The notes under the pieces are model-generated. The model worked only from the letters and a program-made list of their open reading frames with translations. It had not been told where the DNA came from and ran no database searches. Shown piece after piece: positions 45,795-57,728 of a DNA stretch of 64,000 nt. Both the position numbers and the translations under genes were made by a program. Origin of the DNA: Chrysaora quinquecirrha (lineage: Eukaryota; Cnidaria; Scyphozoa; Semaeostomeae; Pelagiidae); the NCBI GenBank assembly GCA_014526335.1, contig JACTAT010000032.1:983026-1047025 (forward strand), given 5' to 3'. Each line of letters starts with the position of its first letter. Positions within the stretch are counted from its first letter, which is position 1.

Positions 45795-47182
45795 CACTGG
45801 GGGTAATGTCTGTGCAGTACAGTGGAGGCTGTGCATTACAGTGGAGGTTGTTCAGTACAGTGGGGGGATAACATTGAGTACAGTGGAGGCTGTTCAGTAC
45901 AGCGGAGGAATAACATTGAGTACAGTGGAGGTTGTGGGATAACATCAGTGAAGGTTATAGCGCCATGGTACTGCTTTAACTTTAAGCAAGCTATTTTGTC
46001 GTGCATTATGGCTAAAAATTGCCTGAATTAAAAAGAATTATTGTATGAAAAATTTCACGAATAATAGAGGCTCTGCAAAAATTACGGTATTCTTATCCAA
46101 AAAGTGTGTGAAAACATAGTTACACAATTGGATAGATAAATTACACTGCCTGAGCAACCAAACGATTAGGTCCATTTGTAAATTACTCTGTTACACAACA
46201 GTGAAATAAAGAAAAAACTACACCGATATGATCTCAAATGTCTCATTCTAAAAGCTAACCAAAAATCAAATACAATGGAAGGGCAATAGAAACAAGTCAA
46301 AACGTTAGAATTTGATTACTATAAGAATTTGATTTCTATAAGGTTAAGTTAACGAAATACTTATCTATTCTATCGAAATTGGTATTTCGGGCTACTGCTT
46401 TTCTGCTTTTCTTTGAGGGAGCTCTAAGCAACAAGGATTTAAATTCTTCATCCATTTATGTTTTTCTTGGCATAACTTCAGACAAGTAAGAAAGAAAAAC
46501 TCGAAATTTGAATTGGTTACATTGACCCTGTGCCATTCTTTTTTAAACTCGGTCACTCTTTTTACGCACTTATACGCATTTTTGGTTGCGTGCGGGGCTA
46601 CGCTTTCATATCGGAAAATATAAAGAATACAAAGAGACAAAAATTTGAATTCACTGATCTTGAATTTAAAAACTAGTCACAAATACTCATATCAGAGTTC
46701 ACAAGGCTTTCATCGCTGTATGTTGAGTGCGAATACTCCTATTTTCTTATTTTACCCTTTACATTATTTAAATCAAACAGGCCTCCTTCATCTCTCAGTC
46801 AATAAAACAACACAACAAACTAGTTTGCTGAAAGCAACACGATGGCGCTATAACCTCCACTGTACTGATGCTATCCTTTCACAAGCATCATGTTGTTATC
46901 CCTCCACTGTACTGATGTTATCCCTCCACAGTACTGAACAGCTTCCACTGTACTATTATCCCCCCACATGCATCATGTTATCCCTCCACTGTACTGATAT
47001 TATCCCTCCACTGTACTGCACAACCTCCACTGTACTCAATGTTATCCCTCCGCTGTACTGATCAGCCTTCACTGTACTCAATGTTATCCCCCCACACGCA
47101 TCATGTTATCCCTCCACTGTACTGAACAACCTCCACTGTACTGCACAGCCTCCACTGTACTACACAGACATTACCCCTGCTG
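45795..47182. mobile_element. 1388-bp foldback element, CCACTGTACT-type arms, 5-bp target duplication
   Basis: Ends are cactgggggtaatgtctgtg and the inverse of cagcaggggtaatgtctgtg. The arms consist of varied copies of cagtacagtggagg and gataacattgagta. gtcac flanks both ends (45790-45794, 47183-47187), and unoccupied relatives of the site (gggatgcgatgtcacggata) exist at 48945 and 49240, so the insertion and its duplication are directly supported. A 5-bp duplication with CAC-starting ends is known for Transib, but the resemblance is too short to classify. The right arm has many more units than the left. Its unit is related to that of the 39861-44642 element. Confidence 0.85.
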
Positions 47183-47362
47183 GTCACGGATACACGTATA
47201 GAGAGACAGAAAGACCTAAGACCCTCTGTTTCTGCCAAAATGTAACAATAGATTGACCACAAATATGCGTAGGTAAACATTGATGTCGACATAAGTGTCA
47301 GCATTAATGTTATCATTAACAAAACGCAATCACTTGACAATATACATCAATTAGCACCATTT

Positions 47363-47440
47363 GCTACCGTGGCGCACTGGTTTAAACCACCGCTTTCTTG
47401 AACCAGAGGTCTGGCAATCGATCCCGTTTCACGGTACTCT
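47363..47440 (+). repeat. tRNA-like block with A and B boxes, copy 1
   Basis: A box tggcgcactgg at 47370-47380 fits TRGYNNANNGG. A B-box-like ggcaatcgatccc is at 47413-47425. The flanks accgtgg and tcacggt could pair as an acceptor stem. Sister copies are at 49125-49190 and 49445-49515. Confidence 0.5.
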
Positions 47441-48429
47441 CGATATTTTTCATGATCGTTTGGATCTCAATTTCATGTTCTCATACTCGAATTATTTATT
47501 GTAACAACTCTATCCGTTTATGCCCTTCAATAAAGTTGTTCATTTTTTGGTCTTCAATTTCAAAAGTTTCGTTTGCTTCGTTTAATGCTTTCAATAGTTT
47601 CGCCGTCCTCAGGTGCATAAAAGCAAGCGAGTACCATGAAAAGAATACATATGGATTATTTTAACATTTATTTACTGCAGATCTGTCCCTCAATTTTGGA
47701 TCAAAATTTTTGAGGCTGATATAATTACGATTATGGTAAAATATTTCAAATAAATTGATTATGATTGAGCGAAAAATCACGGCTGGGCTTGAATTACATG
47801 GATTGTGCGTGAAAGTCAACATAAACATGTTTCCAATGGCAATGAACTATCAAAGTAGCGATAAATTGTGATTACTCATTGGCAATTAGGTTCGGAGATA
47901 TATTGTTTGTTTTTGCAAAGCCAGTGTCTCGACAATCTTTATTTAAGATGTCGATAAATTTGGCAAGAGTTTCTATTACGCCACAAGCTCTCTCGGTTCT
48001 CTCCTCTTTATTGAAACTAACATAAAATCTTAAAACTATGTATGCAAATTCGGGAATCGAGAAAATTTAGAGCAATCAGTGAATCTCTGAAAAATCAAAA
48101 AATCGATGCAATATTCAAAAGCAAACAATTCTAGAAAACTTGAAAGCATAAATACCTTGGGATTGTTAGTACTTCTAGAAATGCTGTATGTCAAATTTGT
48201 AACATCTGTGCCAATTTTTATCATGTTTGGAAATAGCCTAAGTGCCGTAGTTGTGAAAACAAACGATTTGATGAATCGTTGTTGCTTACTTCATTAACAT
48301 TGGCATGTTGCCATTAAGCATTGCAAACATTCTTTACACCACGATCAAGATATCTGGGCCCAGTAATGTCTAGAATTGTAGGTGATGTGTTCGGGGTTGA
48401 TTCGAGCGAAGGAAGTTACAATCAGCAAC

Positions 48430-48778
48430 ATCACCAATATCATCATGATCATCCTCATTGTCATCATCACCGTCAGCTTTAGCGTGTTATCATCATCATC
48501 GTTGTCGTTATCGTCGTGGTCACGACAATCGTGATAATCATCTTCATTATCATCATAATCGTCATCATCATCATGGTTATGATCATTGTGTTAATCATGG
48601 TCATCATCATCATCATTATCATCATGGTAATGATCATTGTGATAATTTTGGCCATCATCATCGTCATCATCATGGTCGTGGTCATGATCATTGTGGTAAT
48701 CATGGTCATCATCATCATCAGCGTCGTCATAGTCATGATCATTGTGATGATCATGATAATCATGATCATGATCAGTTT
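48430..48778 (+). repeat. ATC microsatellite, unit A
   Basis: Imperfect catcatcat and gtcatggtcatgat runs. The His-rich and Ile-rich frames over it are artefacts. Confidence 0.9.
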
Positions 48779-49259
48779 CTTCTGCAGCTGTTATACTGCT
48801 GGACATGGATTCATTTGTCAAATTATTATTTCGTTGTTGCAGTTTCTTGCAAACACCCTTTCGTAAGCGTTGTGCCGCCATCCTTCGCAAATTGCGACAG
48901 CATTACTATGTTATTTATGTGCGAAGGATGAGCAAATTATGTGGGGATGCGATGTCACGGATAAAGGTATAGACCTAGGACGCTCTTTTTTGCCAAAATA
49001 TAACAATAGATTGTCCGCAAATATACGTAAATAACCTGTGAAGTCGCCGAAGTGTCCCCATTAGTGGTATCATTAACAAAAATCAATTACTTGACAATGA
49101 AAACCAATTAGCAGCATTTGCTACTGTGGCACACTGATCTATACCACCGCCCTCTTGAACTGGAGGTCTGAAGATCGATCCCCATTTCGCGCCACTCTCA
49201 ATATTTTTATGTGCGAAGGATGAGCACATTATGTGGGGATGCGATGTCACGGATACAGG

Positions 49260-49261
<2 letters not shown>

Positions 49262-49303
<42 letters not shown>
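49262..49303 (+). repeat. (GA)n microsatellite
   Basis: About 21 perfect GA units inside the front module; the sister copy has only gtatag here. Confidence 0.95.
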
Positions 49304-49308
<5 letters not shown>

Positions 49309-49444
49309 AAGACGCTCTTTTTTTGCCAAAATATAACAATAGATTAACCACAAATATGCGAATATACACTTTGAAGTCGCCGTAAGCGTCGGCACTAATG
49401 ATATCATTAGCAAAAAGCAATTAATATCAATTAGCAGCATTTTC

Positions 49445-49515
49445 TACTGTGGCGCACAGGTCTAAACCAACGGTTTCTTGAACTAGAGGTCTTGAGTTCG
49501 ATCCCCGTTTCACGG
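49445..49515 (+). repeat. tRNA-like block with A and B boxes, copy 3
   Basis: tggcgcacagg at 49450-49460, gagttcgatcc at 49494-49504; the best B box of the three copies. Copy 2 at 49125-49190 is more decayed. Confidence 0.55.
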
Positions 49516-49954
49516 TACTCTCGATATTTTCTATAATCGTTTGGTTTTCATTTTCATGCTTTCATACTCAAATCATTGATCGTAACAACTCTATCTGTTT
49601 ATGTCCTTCAATAAAGTTTTTCATTTTTTAGTCTTCAATTTCAATAGTTTCCTTTACTTTTATATGGTTTCGCGGTCCGCAGGTGCATAAAAGCAAATGA
49701 GTACCATGAAAAGAATACATATGAATTTTATTGGGAGATGGATTCTTTTCTTTGTTTATCGAGTTGATGCAAGTTTATGCCAGAACTTCTATTACGCCAC
49801 AAGCTCTCTCCGTTCTCTTTTTTGAAAATAACACAACATCTTATAACTATGTATGCAAATTTGGGAATCGACAACGGCCAATTGCTGTCCAGAATTGAAG
49901 GTGACAGTGTTCGCGAGATTCGAGTGAACGAATTTACGATCAACAACACCACCA

Positions 49955-50188
49955 ATATCACCATTCTCATAATCATTGACATCATCCCCATCAGATTCAG
50001 CATGTTATTATCATTATCGTTGTCGTTATTGTCATGGTTATGATAATTGTGATAATCATGGTCATCATCATTATCATCATCATCGTCATGATCATGATCA
50101 TTATGATAATCATGGTCCTCATCATCATCATCATCGTCATGGTCATGATTGTTGTGATAATTATGATAGTCATGATCATAATCAGTTT
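49955..50188 (+). repeat. ATC microsatellite, unit B
   Basis: As in unit A, starting from the shared cagcatgttattatcattat. Confidence 0.9.
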
Positions 50189-50310
50189 TGCTGCAGCTGT
50201 TGCACTGCTGGACACGGATTTGTGAAATCATTGTTTCATTGTTGCAAATTCTTGCAAACACTTTTGGTAAGCCTTGTAGCGCCATCCTTCGCACATTGCG
50301 ACAGCTTTGC

Positions 50311-51380
50311 TATGTTTTATGCTCGTTTGGTTTTGATTTCATGTTTTCATACTCGAAATTTTTATTGTAACAACTCTATCCGTTTATGCCCTTCAACAAA
50401 GTGTTTCATTTTTTGGTCTTCAATTTCAATAGTTTCGTTTATTGTTTTATGATTTCGCGGTCCGCAGGTGCATAAAGCAAATGAGTACCATGGAAAGAAT
50501 ACATATGGATTACAATAGCATTTACTTGCTGGAGATCTGTCCCTCAATTTTGGATCAAAATTTTTCAAGCTGATATAATTATGACTATCGTATAATATTT
50601 CAAATACATTGATTATGATTGAGCGAAAATCACGGCTAGGCTTAATTTATATGAATTGTGCGTGAAAGTCGACATAAACATGTTTTCGAATGGAAATCAA
50701 CTGTTAAATTAGCGATTAGTGGTGATTACTCATCAGCAATTAGGTTGGGAGATAGATTGTTTGCTTATTCAAGCCAGCCAGGGTCTCGACAAGATGTCGA
50801 AAAACTTGGCAAGAGTTTCTATCACGCAACAAGCTCTCTCAGTTCTCTCCTCTTTATTGAAAACAACACAAAATCTTAAAACTATGTACAGTATGCAAAT
50901 TTGGGAATCGAGAAAATTTAGAGCTATCAGTGAATGTCTACATATCTCAAAAATTCGATGCAATATTCAGAGGCAAACAATTCTATGAAAACTTGAAAAC
51001 ATAAATACCTAGGATTTTTAAGTTTTTTCAGAAACACTGTTTTTAAAATTTGTGCTTATTCAGAAATAGCCAAAGTGCCGTAGTTGTGAAAACAAACGAT
51101 TTGATAAATCGTAGTTCGTTATTTCATTAACATTGGCATTGTGCCATTTAGCATGGCAAACATTCTTAACACCAGAATTGAAGGTGATGTGCTCGGGGGT
51201 AAGTTCGGGGGATTCGAGCGAACGAAACTACGATCAGCAACACCACCAATATCATCATGATCATAATCATTGACATCATCACCATCAGATTCAGCATGTC
51301 ATTATCATTATCGTTGTCGTTATTGTCATGGTTATGATCATTGTGATAATCATGGTTATCATCATCACCATTAATCGGGG
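50311..51380 (+). repeat. tandem segmental duplication, unit C
   Basis: Lacks the front module and tRNA-like block. Starts at the tgctcgtttggttttgattt block, then follows unit A closely through catatggattacaatagcat to the third ATC microsatellite (51238-51372). Confidence 0.8.
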
Positions 51381-51528
51381 GTTGGAAATATTGTTAAAAT
51401 TTAACAAAAGGGGGGGTTGGAATAAACGGGGTCTTTGAAAATACAAAACCAATTGCTTTAGCATAACAGAGACTTTAATGTTCATACGGTATCGTACGAT
51501 AGCACACAAAAGCTATTTTGCAATATAG

Positions 51529-51823
51529 TGTAAAATATTACCCCCGTCCTTGCTTTTAGACTACGTAAATAGGCTGTTCTGTTTTTTTTATTGAATGGAA
51601 CCTCAGTTGAACCTAGAGCTTGTAGTGTGTAGTACACACGAAGTTATTCTTATCGAAATATATATCTACGAATCGAATCTGGAGTTAAATAAATACAGTC
51701 TTCTTGTAAATAGTGTATATAGTATTTTTGTAATTGAGTTTAACCTTCATGACATTGGGCCTAGAGTCTAAAAAAAAGAGTTTATTGCTTCGAAGTCTAC
51801 ATTTGAGCCCCTAATTCTTAACA
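51529..51823 (+). repeat. 5' LTR of outer BEL element
   Basis: Starts tgtaaaatattacccccgtc and probably ends cttaaca, about 295 bp. The first 163 bases match 63626-63789. The downstream ttgtccaccgaaccgga may be the primer-binding site, but I could not match it to a tRNA. Confidence 0.8.
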
Positions 51824-51857
51824 TTGTCCACCGAACCGGATAGACCTGATAATCAGT

Positions 51858-53174
51858 ATGTCGAAACAGAAAAAAAGTAAAAGAAATTTAAGCAAGACTT
51901 TAAGCATCAGAGCTGCACATCGGAGCTGTTTGGAAGAGTCAATCGATGCAGTCAACGCTTGTCTCGCAGACGCGGAGGAAGTTTCTAGACAAAAACTGAA
52001 ACAGCAGAAACTTTCTATCACAACTGATCTTGAAAAGATTAAAAGCTTGGACGATGATGTTACCGATTTGATTGAGGATGATAACTATTTATTAAGTGAT
52101 ATAAAAGAGGCCGCACAATGTCGAGAAAAAGCCTACGAAACTCTTGTGTCTATCGACGAACAGTTTGAGAATTCACGCGGTCATGAGAAAAAGACGCAAG
52201 CACGCGCGTCGACGTCAACGTCTGCAAAGCTACCAAAATTGCAGTTGAAGAAATTTAATGGAGAAGTCACTCAGTGGCAAATGTTTTGGGACACTTATAA
52301 AAGTGCCATACACGAAGACAGTTCACTAGATATCATAACTAAGTTCAGTTATTTACGAAATTTATTAGAAGGCAGTGCCGCTTCAGCGATCGCCGGTTTG
52401 CAAACCACTGCGGCAAATTGTGATGCAGCGATAGAGCTACTGCATCGCAGATTTGGAGACAAGCAAGTCATAATTAGTGGTCATCATGACTCGTTACTGA
52501 GAATAAATCCGTTGTTCTCGTCAAGAAACGTGGCCGAGTTGCGAAATTTGTATGACAAAGTTCATGTACGCAGATTACAGTCGTTAGACGTGCCAACGTC
52601 TGCATATGGAAGTTTATTGATTCCTGTACTTCTTAGTAAGATACCGCATGACGTTAGCCTCTTAATCGGACGCCAAATCAAGGATGGGCAATAGGAGTTA
52701 AACCGTTTATTGGATCTATTACGCGAAGAAGTTGAAAACCGCGAGCGTTGCTCTGGAATTCAAGCCGCCTTGCCCTCTCATCAGCCTAAAACTCAGGGAA
52801 ATCTTACTGAGTTTAGAAAGCCACCTACAACAGCAGCAGCGTTAGTATTTCTCGAAAGGAAACCTGGTTCCAGTACCTGTACATATTGCAAACAACAAGG
52901 CCACTCATCAAACAGCTGTACCATCATAACGAATAAAAACGCGCGGAAAGATGTTTTGAAGAAAGATGGTCGATGCTTCGTTTGTCTACGCAAGAACCAC
53001 ATTGGAAGAAACTGTCAGTCAGAAGGGAAGTGTTTTGAGTGCGGTGGACGACATCATGTCAGTGTTTGCGACCATAATCAAGGGAATCAAAGAGAATCAA
53101 GACCTTTAGCGTCCACCTCAAATGCAACCGCAACCTCAGAGAATCCAGAATCGCGCGGTACCGAAGGAAACGCC
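51858..53174 (+). pseudogene. outer BEL gag (DUF1759 and zinc knuckles)
   Basis: The frame opens 34 nt after the LTR with MSKQKKSKRNLSKTL. Residues 95-245 carry the Pao gag core (LPKLQLKKFNGEVTQWQMF ... YLRNLLEGSAASAIAGL). A TAG at 52692-52694 interrupts the frame, which then continues without shift into two CCHC knuckles (CTYCKQQGHSSNSC, CFVCLRKNHIGRNC) and a third Cys/His cluster (CFECGGRHHVSVC). Gag packages element RNA. The frame is next broken by the 498-bp insertion at 53175. Apart from the TAG and the insertion, gag is well preserved. Confidence 0.85.
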
Positions 53175-53672
53175 TAGACTTATTACCTGAGTCCCAGTTA
53201 TCGCTCACCAGACCGAGACTACACCAAACCGAGATCGCTCAAACTGGGACTCATAATATTACGGACATTTTCTGGGACTGGCGGGAACAAAAAATTGTTC
53301 CCCGTGGAAACGAGGCAGGTTCGCTGCATCGTCACAGCAAAATATACGAGCCCTATTTGGCAGCCGATTTAGTACTAAATGTCGCTAAAAGTTTGAAACA
53401 AATATCGAAAAAGCTGAGTTGGTAAGAGCTTTCTCCAAAACAAATAGTGAGTTGAGTTTTAATACAAAGAAAGATTGTTTTTTACCGCGTTTTAGACACG
53501 GTAAATTAAGGCCATTACAAACACTTACCGTTGACATCATTGTCACCATGGTAATTTGAAAACGAGGCAGAAAAGTAAGTCCAGAAAGATAACCGTTCGA
53601 TTATGAGTCGTAGTTTGAGCGTCCAGGCGATTCATTTCAATAGCGATAACTACGAATCATGTAATAAGTCTA
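53175..53672. mobile_element. 498-bp Mutator-like MITE in outer BEL gag-protease
   Basis: The ends tagacttattac...agttatcgct are inverted at the right border (31-bp first block). A second matching block, gctcaaact..gactcataat, lies about 40 bp further in on each side. ggaaacgcc is directly repeated at 53166-53174 and 53673-53681, a 9-bp duplication typical of Mutator-like elements. Element plus one duplication is 507 bp, a multiple of three. No coding content. Confidence 0.9.
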
Positions 53673-53681
53673 GGAAACGCC

Positions 53682-54149
53682 CTGCACGTTGGCTCCAAGG
53701 ATAACATTATACTACAAACCGCTCAAGTATATGTCAGTCCGAATAATTCCTACGAGAAAATTCGCGTTCGCGTATTATTTGATTCGGGAAGCCAAAGAAG
53801 TTTTATTTGTCGAGATATAAAGGAGAAACTAAATCTGAAATCTGTTAGGCGAGAACCTTTACAGGTCAAAGTTTTTGGAGGCGGAAGTTCAGTCAACAAC
53901 CACGAAGTCGTAGAATTTTCTCTCAGCAGTGTGCATGGAGATTTCAACACATCAATTCAAGCCTACGCCACAGCAAAGATTTGTGAGCCAATATCTTCAC
54001 AAAACATTCTATCAGCTATAGAGAAATTTGAACACCTACGCGGTATAGAAATCTCAGATTTCAACAATGTTTTGCAAGAGAGCGACGTCAATGTGTTCAT
54101 CGGATCGGATTATCTTGCCAGATTCTTTACCGGACATGTAACGCTGTAG
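53682..54149 (+). pseudogene. outer BEL aspartic protease (DUF1758)
   Basis: In the same frame as gag once the insertion is ignored. Reads VRVLFDSGSQRSFICRDI, with the catalytic DSG, and later VNVFIGSDYLARFFTG, the end of the retropepsin-like domain. The protease cuts the Gag-Pol chain. The stop at 54147 lies inside the LTR of the inner element, so the true frame was longer and would have led to the reverse transcriptase, which is gone. Confidence 0.8.
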
Positions 54150-54546
54150 AAATATTTCACTCAGCCAGACGAGCAAAACACGGAGTAAACTTCGGCCATT
54201 TTGTTATTCGTATCATCAACACAAAGACAACAAGATAACAATCTAAAATACAATAAATCAAATAACAACATATCTGGCCTAAGTCCAAGTCCAAATAAAT
54301 GTAAAAAGAAACGAATAAATGCAAAAGTCCAAACGAAACGAACAAAATAACGTTCGGCTTTACCAGTTTGGCCTTGAAATTCCAACTTGAAGAACAGCTC
54401 TTGGTGGTTGTTTCTTGACATGAATCTTGCACATCTTCACGCCCCTCCTTCCTTCTGGTTGTGTGGATGTTTTTGTCCACGAGTTTCAGTTATGCATAAA
54501 AAGGCAGCAACAACAACAACAAAACCGCGCCTTCGCTGCGGTTACA
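54137..54546 (-). repeat. 3' LTR of inner BEL element
   Basis: On the plus strand tgtaacgctg ... gctgcggttaca. On the coding strand it begins tgtaaccgcagcg, with the TG...CA ends of LTRs. Contains a caacaacaacaac run. Confidence 0.85.
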
Positions 54547-54573
54547 TGGCTCCTCGACTGGGAATCCTTGGTC

Positions 54574-55089
54574 TCATTTTAAGTTTTCTTGATCCTCAAC
54601 TGATAATAAAAGAACTAATTTATGTACTGGCCGTTGTAGAAAAACTGGCTTTGATAGACGCTTTCCTTGTCTATCTAATGATTTATCACCCATCAGAATT
54701 TTGCATTTTCTGACTTGTCCATCTTCACTTGGGTATACTTCACAGACTCTAGCAAGTCGCCATTGGTTCCTAAATTCACTATCTTTAGAAATTACTATAT
54801 CGTTGATCTTTAAATTTTGCTGCGGCTGGGTCCATTTCTGTCTTGCTTGGAGATTTTGTAAAAACTCTTGTTTCCATCTGGACCAGAAGTCATTTGCCAA
54901 AAATTGAACTTTTCTCCACTGTTTGCCACAGTACAAATCTTCTCTTTGAAAGTTTCCTGGTGGAGACAGTGCAATCTTGGATTTCATAGTGAGTAGATGG
55001 TTCGGTGTCAAGGGTTCAGAAGCATCTGGGGAACAAAGATTACTAATTGATAATGGTCGAGAATTAACAATATTTTCAGCCTCCGTCAT
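54574..55089 (-). pseudogene. inner BEL integrase C-terminus (DUF5641)
   Basis: Same frame as the 823-codon pol frame, parted from it by a TAA at 55144-55146. Reads ENIVNSRPLSI, ASEPLTPNHLLTMKSK, FLANDFWSRWKQEFLQNLQ and GDKSLDRQGKRLSKPVFLQR, the DUF5641 tail found at the end of BEL integrases. It ends 27 nt before the LTR, where the 3' end of pol belongs. Confidence 0.85.
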
Positions 55090-55143
55090 GAATGTCCTGA
55101 ATGCCTCGTCATCTATCTGATCCCCTGCTTTTACTAAAGTTGA

Positions 55144-57615
55144 TTAAATGGCTTCACGCAGTGTTCGTATTTGACGTTCCCATACTCCACCCATGTGACT
55201 AGCATGTGGGACATTGAACTGGAAAGGAACCCATTCACAACCATTCTCATGCAAATATGCGCTTATTTTGTCTTCTTCCATCTCATTCAACACATTCTTT
55301 AATTCATTACTCGCTCCAACAAAGTTTGTACCTTGATCTGAGCGGATATTCCTAACTGGACCGCGACGGTTGACAAATCTACTCAAGGCATTAATGAACG
55401 AAGATGTAGTAAGTGAATTTGCTGTTTCTAAATGCACACCCCGCGAGCAAAGACACGTAAATATGACGCCGTACCGTTTTACAGTACTTCTTTTCTCCTT
55501 GATGGCAAAAGGCCCAAAGAAATCTACTCTGCAATACGTAAATGGGGGAACTTCTTCTAAATAGTCACGAGGCAAGTCTTCCATCTTCTGATTCAGCAAG
55601 TGTCCCCTTTTTCTTCTACATTCAAAGCATTTGCTGATGACATGTGAAACTGCTGAGCTACCACCAACTATCCAATAGCTTCTCTGTCTAATTTCATTGT
55701 GCATTATTCCTCTGCCCATATGATTGACCTTAGTGTGATAATATCTTATTATCATTTCTGTAACATGTCCCTTTCTTGGAAGAATGACGGGATTCTTTAA
55801 CTCAAAGGGTACACTGGCTCTCTTGATCCTGCCACCTACACGTAAGATGCCGTCCTTATCTAAAAAGGGATCAAGACGATAAAGTGAACTTGTTTTCTTT
55901 ATTGCCTCTTTCCTTTTGCCTACTTGATCTCTATTAAACTCTTCTCCTGGCTTGCTAAGATTACGTAATACTTCATACTCTTTGCTAAAGGCTTCATATT
56001 GAACTCCCTTCAAAATAACTTTCTCGGCTGCTTGAAGCCTTTCAAGAGAAATCTGCAACTTTGATGATTGATTTCGCTTGCTCTCTTTTTCACTTGCGCT
56101 CAATCGACTCTCTTTTTTCAGTTTTTTCTTCAACTCCATGCATATTGCGATAGCTCTGCGAGCTGATTTCCAATCAGGCATGTGCTCCAGACGGCTAGGT
56201 TCGAGGAAACTGGATGGCTTGATGACCGTTGATTTCAAGACGGTCCCTTTTTTCACCTCAATGTCATCATCGGCTATTTTGTACCTTACATTCTCTTGCG
56301 CTGTAAATAAAGCATCTTTTTTCAAGAACTCTGGACAATTCAACCAACTTGAATGCGATAGTTCTTTTGCAGTTATCCCTCTTGAAGCAATGTCAGCTGG
56401 ATTTTCGTTTGATTCAACATAAAACCAAGAGTCTGGATCTGTGATGTTCCGAATTTGCTGAACTCTGTTACCCACATATGTATGAAATCTTCTTGACTCA
56501 TTCTTTATGTAACCTAACACAACTTTGCTATCCGTCCAGAAAAACTCTTTAACATTTTGGTATGACAGCTCTGATCGCACGAATTCGCTCATCCTTGCAG
56601 ATATTGTGGCTGCTGTAAGCTCAAGCCTTGAAATTGTAAATTTCTTTAAAGGTATAACTCTTGCCTTGCCAATTACAAATGAACAAGAAACTTGTCCTGT
56701 TTCACTCACTAATCTCAAGTATGAACTCTGACCATAGCCAAATTGACTGGCATCGGAAAAATGATGTAACTCTACATGTTTATTTCCTCCGAAATTATCA
56801 GGCTTGTAACAGCGTTTAATTTCCACCTTTTCTAGATCCATTATTTCTTGTCGCCACTTCTCCCATCTGATACGTAATTCATCTGATATCGGACTATCCC
56901 AATCAAACTTCTCTATGCATAGCTGTTGTAGAATCTGCTTTCCTTTCAATATTACGGGAGCAGCGAAACCCAAAGGATCATAGATAGAACTAACTGTAGA
57001 TAGGATTCCTCTTCTTGTAAAAGGACGGTCCTTAAATTCGATTTTGAAGTTGAAACTGTCGTTTTCAACACACCAAGATACACCAAGAACTCTATCTGTG
57101 GGTAAAGGATCAATTTTGAGATCAATATTTCTTGCTACCTCAGCACGGTCTTCTTCAGGAACCTCTTCAAGAACATCCCTATTATTACTCATAATCTTGT
57201 GCAGCTTAAGTCCTGCTTTTGCACAGACTGCTTGGCTGTTTTTAATTAGAGATATTGCCACTTTGGCTGTTTCCACTGACTTCAGACCGTCATCAACGTA
57301 AAAATCTTTTCGTATGAAATCAGCAGCATCTTTGCCAAACTCCTCTTCCCCATCATTAGCTGCCTGCTTTAAGCCAAAATTTGCACAGCCTGGTGAGCTT
57401 GCAGCTCCAAAAAGATGAACTTTCATTCTGTACTCTACCAATGCTTTACTAGGATCTCCTTCTTGCCACCAAAGAAAACGAAGTAAGTTTCTATATGGTT
57501 CTGCAACGTAAAATTGGTGAAACATGCCTTTGATATCTGCAACGAATGCAACCGGCTCTTCTCTGAATCTCAATAGGACTCCTACGAGATCATTAATCAA
57601 ATCTGGACCCTGCAA
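55144..57615 (-). pseudogene. inner BEL pol: reverse transcriptase, RNase H, integrase
   Basis: 823 open codons. RT: Asp27 in AFVADIKGMFHQF and the catalytic YVDD at 106-109. RNase H: Asp288 (HHFSDASQFGYG), Glu332 (ISRLELTAAT), Asp362 (FWTDSKVVLGYI), Asp408 (ENPADIASRG). Integrase: zinc site H627/H632/C663/C666, then catalytic Asp698 (YCRVDFFGPF), Asp760 (IRSDQGTNFVG) and Glu813 (VWERQIRTLRE). All active-site residues I could place are present. The front of the RT lies upstream, across frameshifts at 57680-57689 (a T10 run) and near 57750, and the TAA at 55144 cuts off the C-terminal tail. The element was therefore intact until fairly recently. Confidence 0.9.
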
Positions 57616-57728
57616 AAGCTGTTGGTTCAGTGAAACTCCTTCATACTGTGCAGAGCAATCAAAAACTACTCGTATCTTCTTTTTTTTTTGGTGATAAACT
57701 CCTGTGTGTGGGACATAATTGGTCAGAC

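Larger units (their letters stand above)
47188..48915 (+). repeat. tandem segmental duplication, unit A
   Basis: Begins cggatac...gacctaagaccctc, continues through a tRNA-like block (47363-47440), a long unique block (caggtgcataaaagcaa, catatggattattttaac, ggcaagagtttctattacgc) and an ATC microsatellite, to gccatccttcgca. Units B (48916-50310) and C (50311-51380) repeat most of this in the same order. Only the two 5' modules of unit B were duplicated again. No protein-coding content was recognised. Confidence 0.8.
48916..50310 (+). repeat. tandem segmental duplication, unit B
   Basis: Two successive copies of the front module (tgtgcgaaggatgagcacat ... tagcagcattt, at 48916 and 49207), then the tRNA-like block and a version of the unique block with an internal deletion around 49730-49770, and a second ATC microsatellite. 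Confidence 0.8.

Noticed and set aside
48458..48931. His-rich and Ile-rich frames of up to 157 codons over 48.4-48.9, 49.7-50.4 and 1.8-2.1 kb
   Set aside because: They are translations of ATC/GAT microsatellites in all frames, with no composition or motif expected of a protein.
54157..54480. 107-codon minus-strand frame present twice (54157-54480 and 61826-62026)
   Set aside because: Lies in the LTRs of the inner BEL element; duplication follows from the LTR pair, and no domain is recognised.
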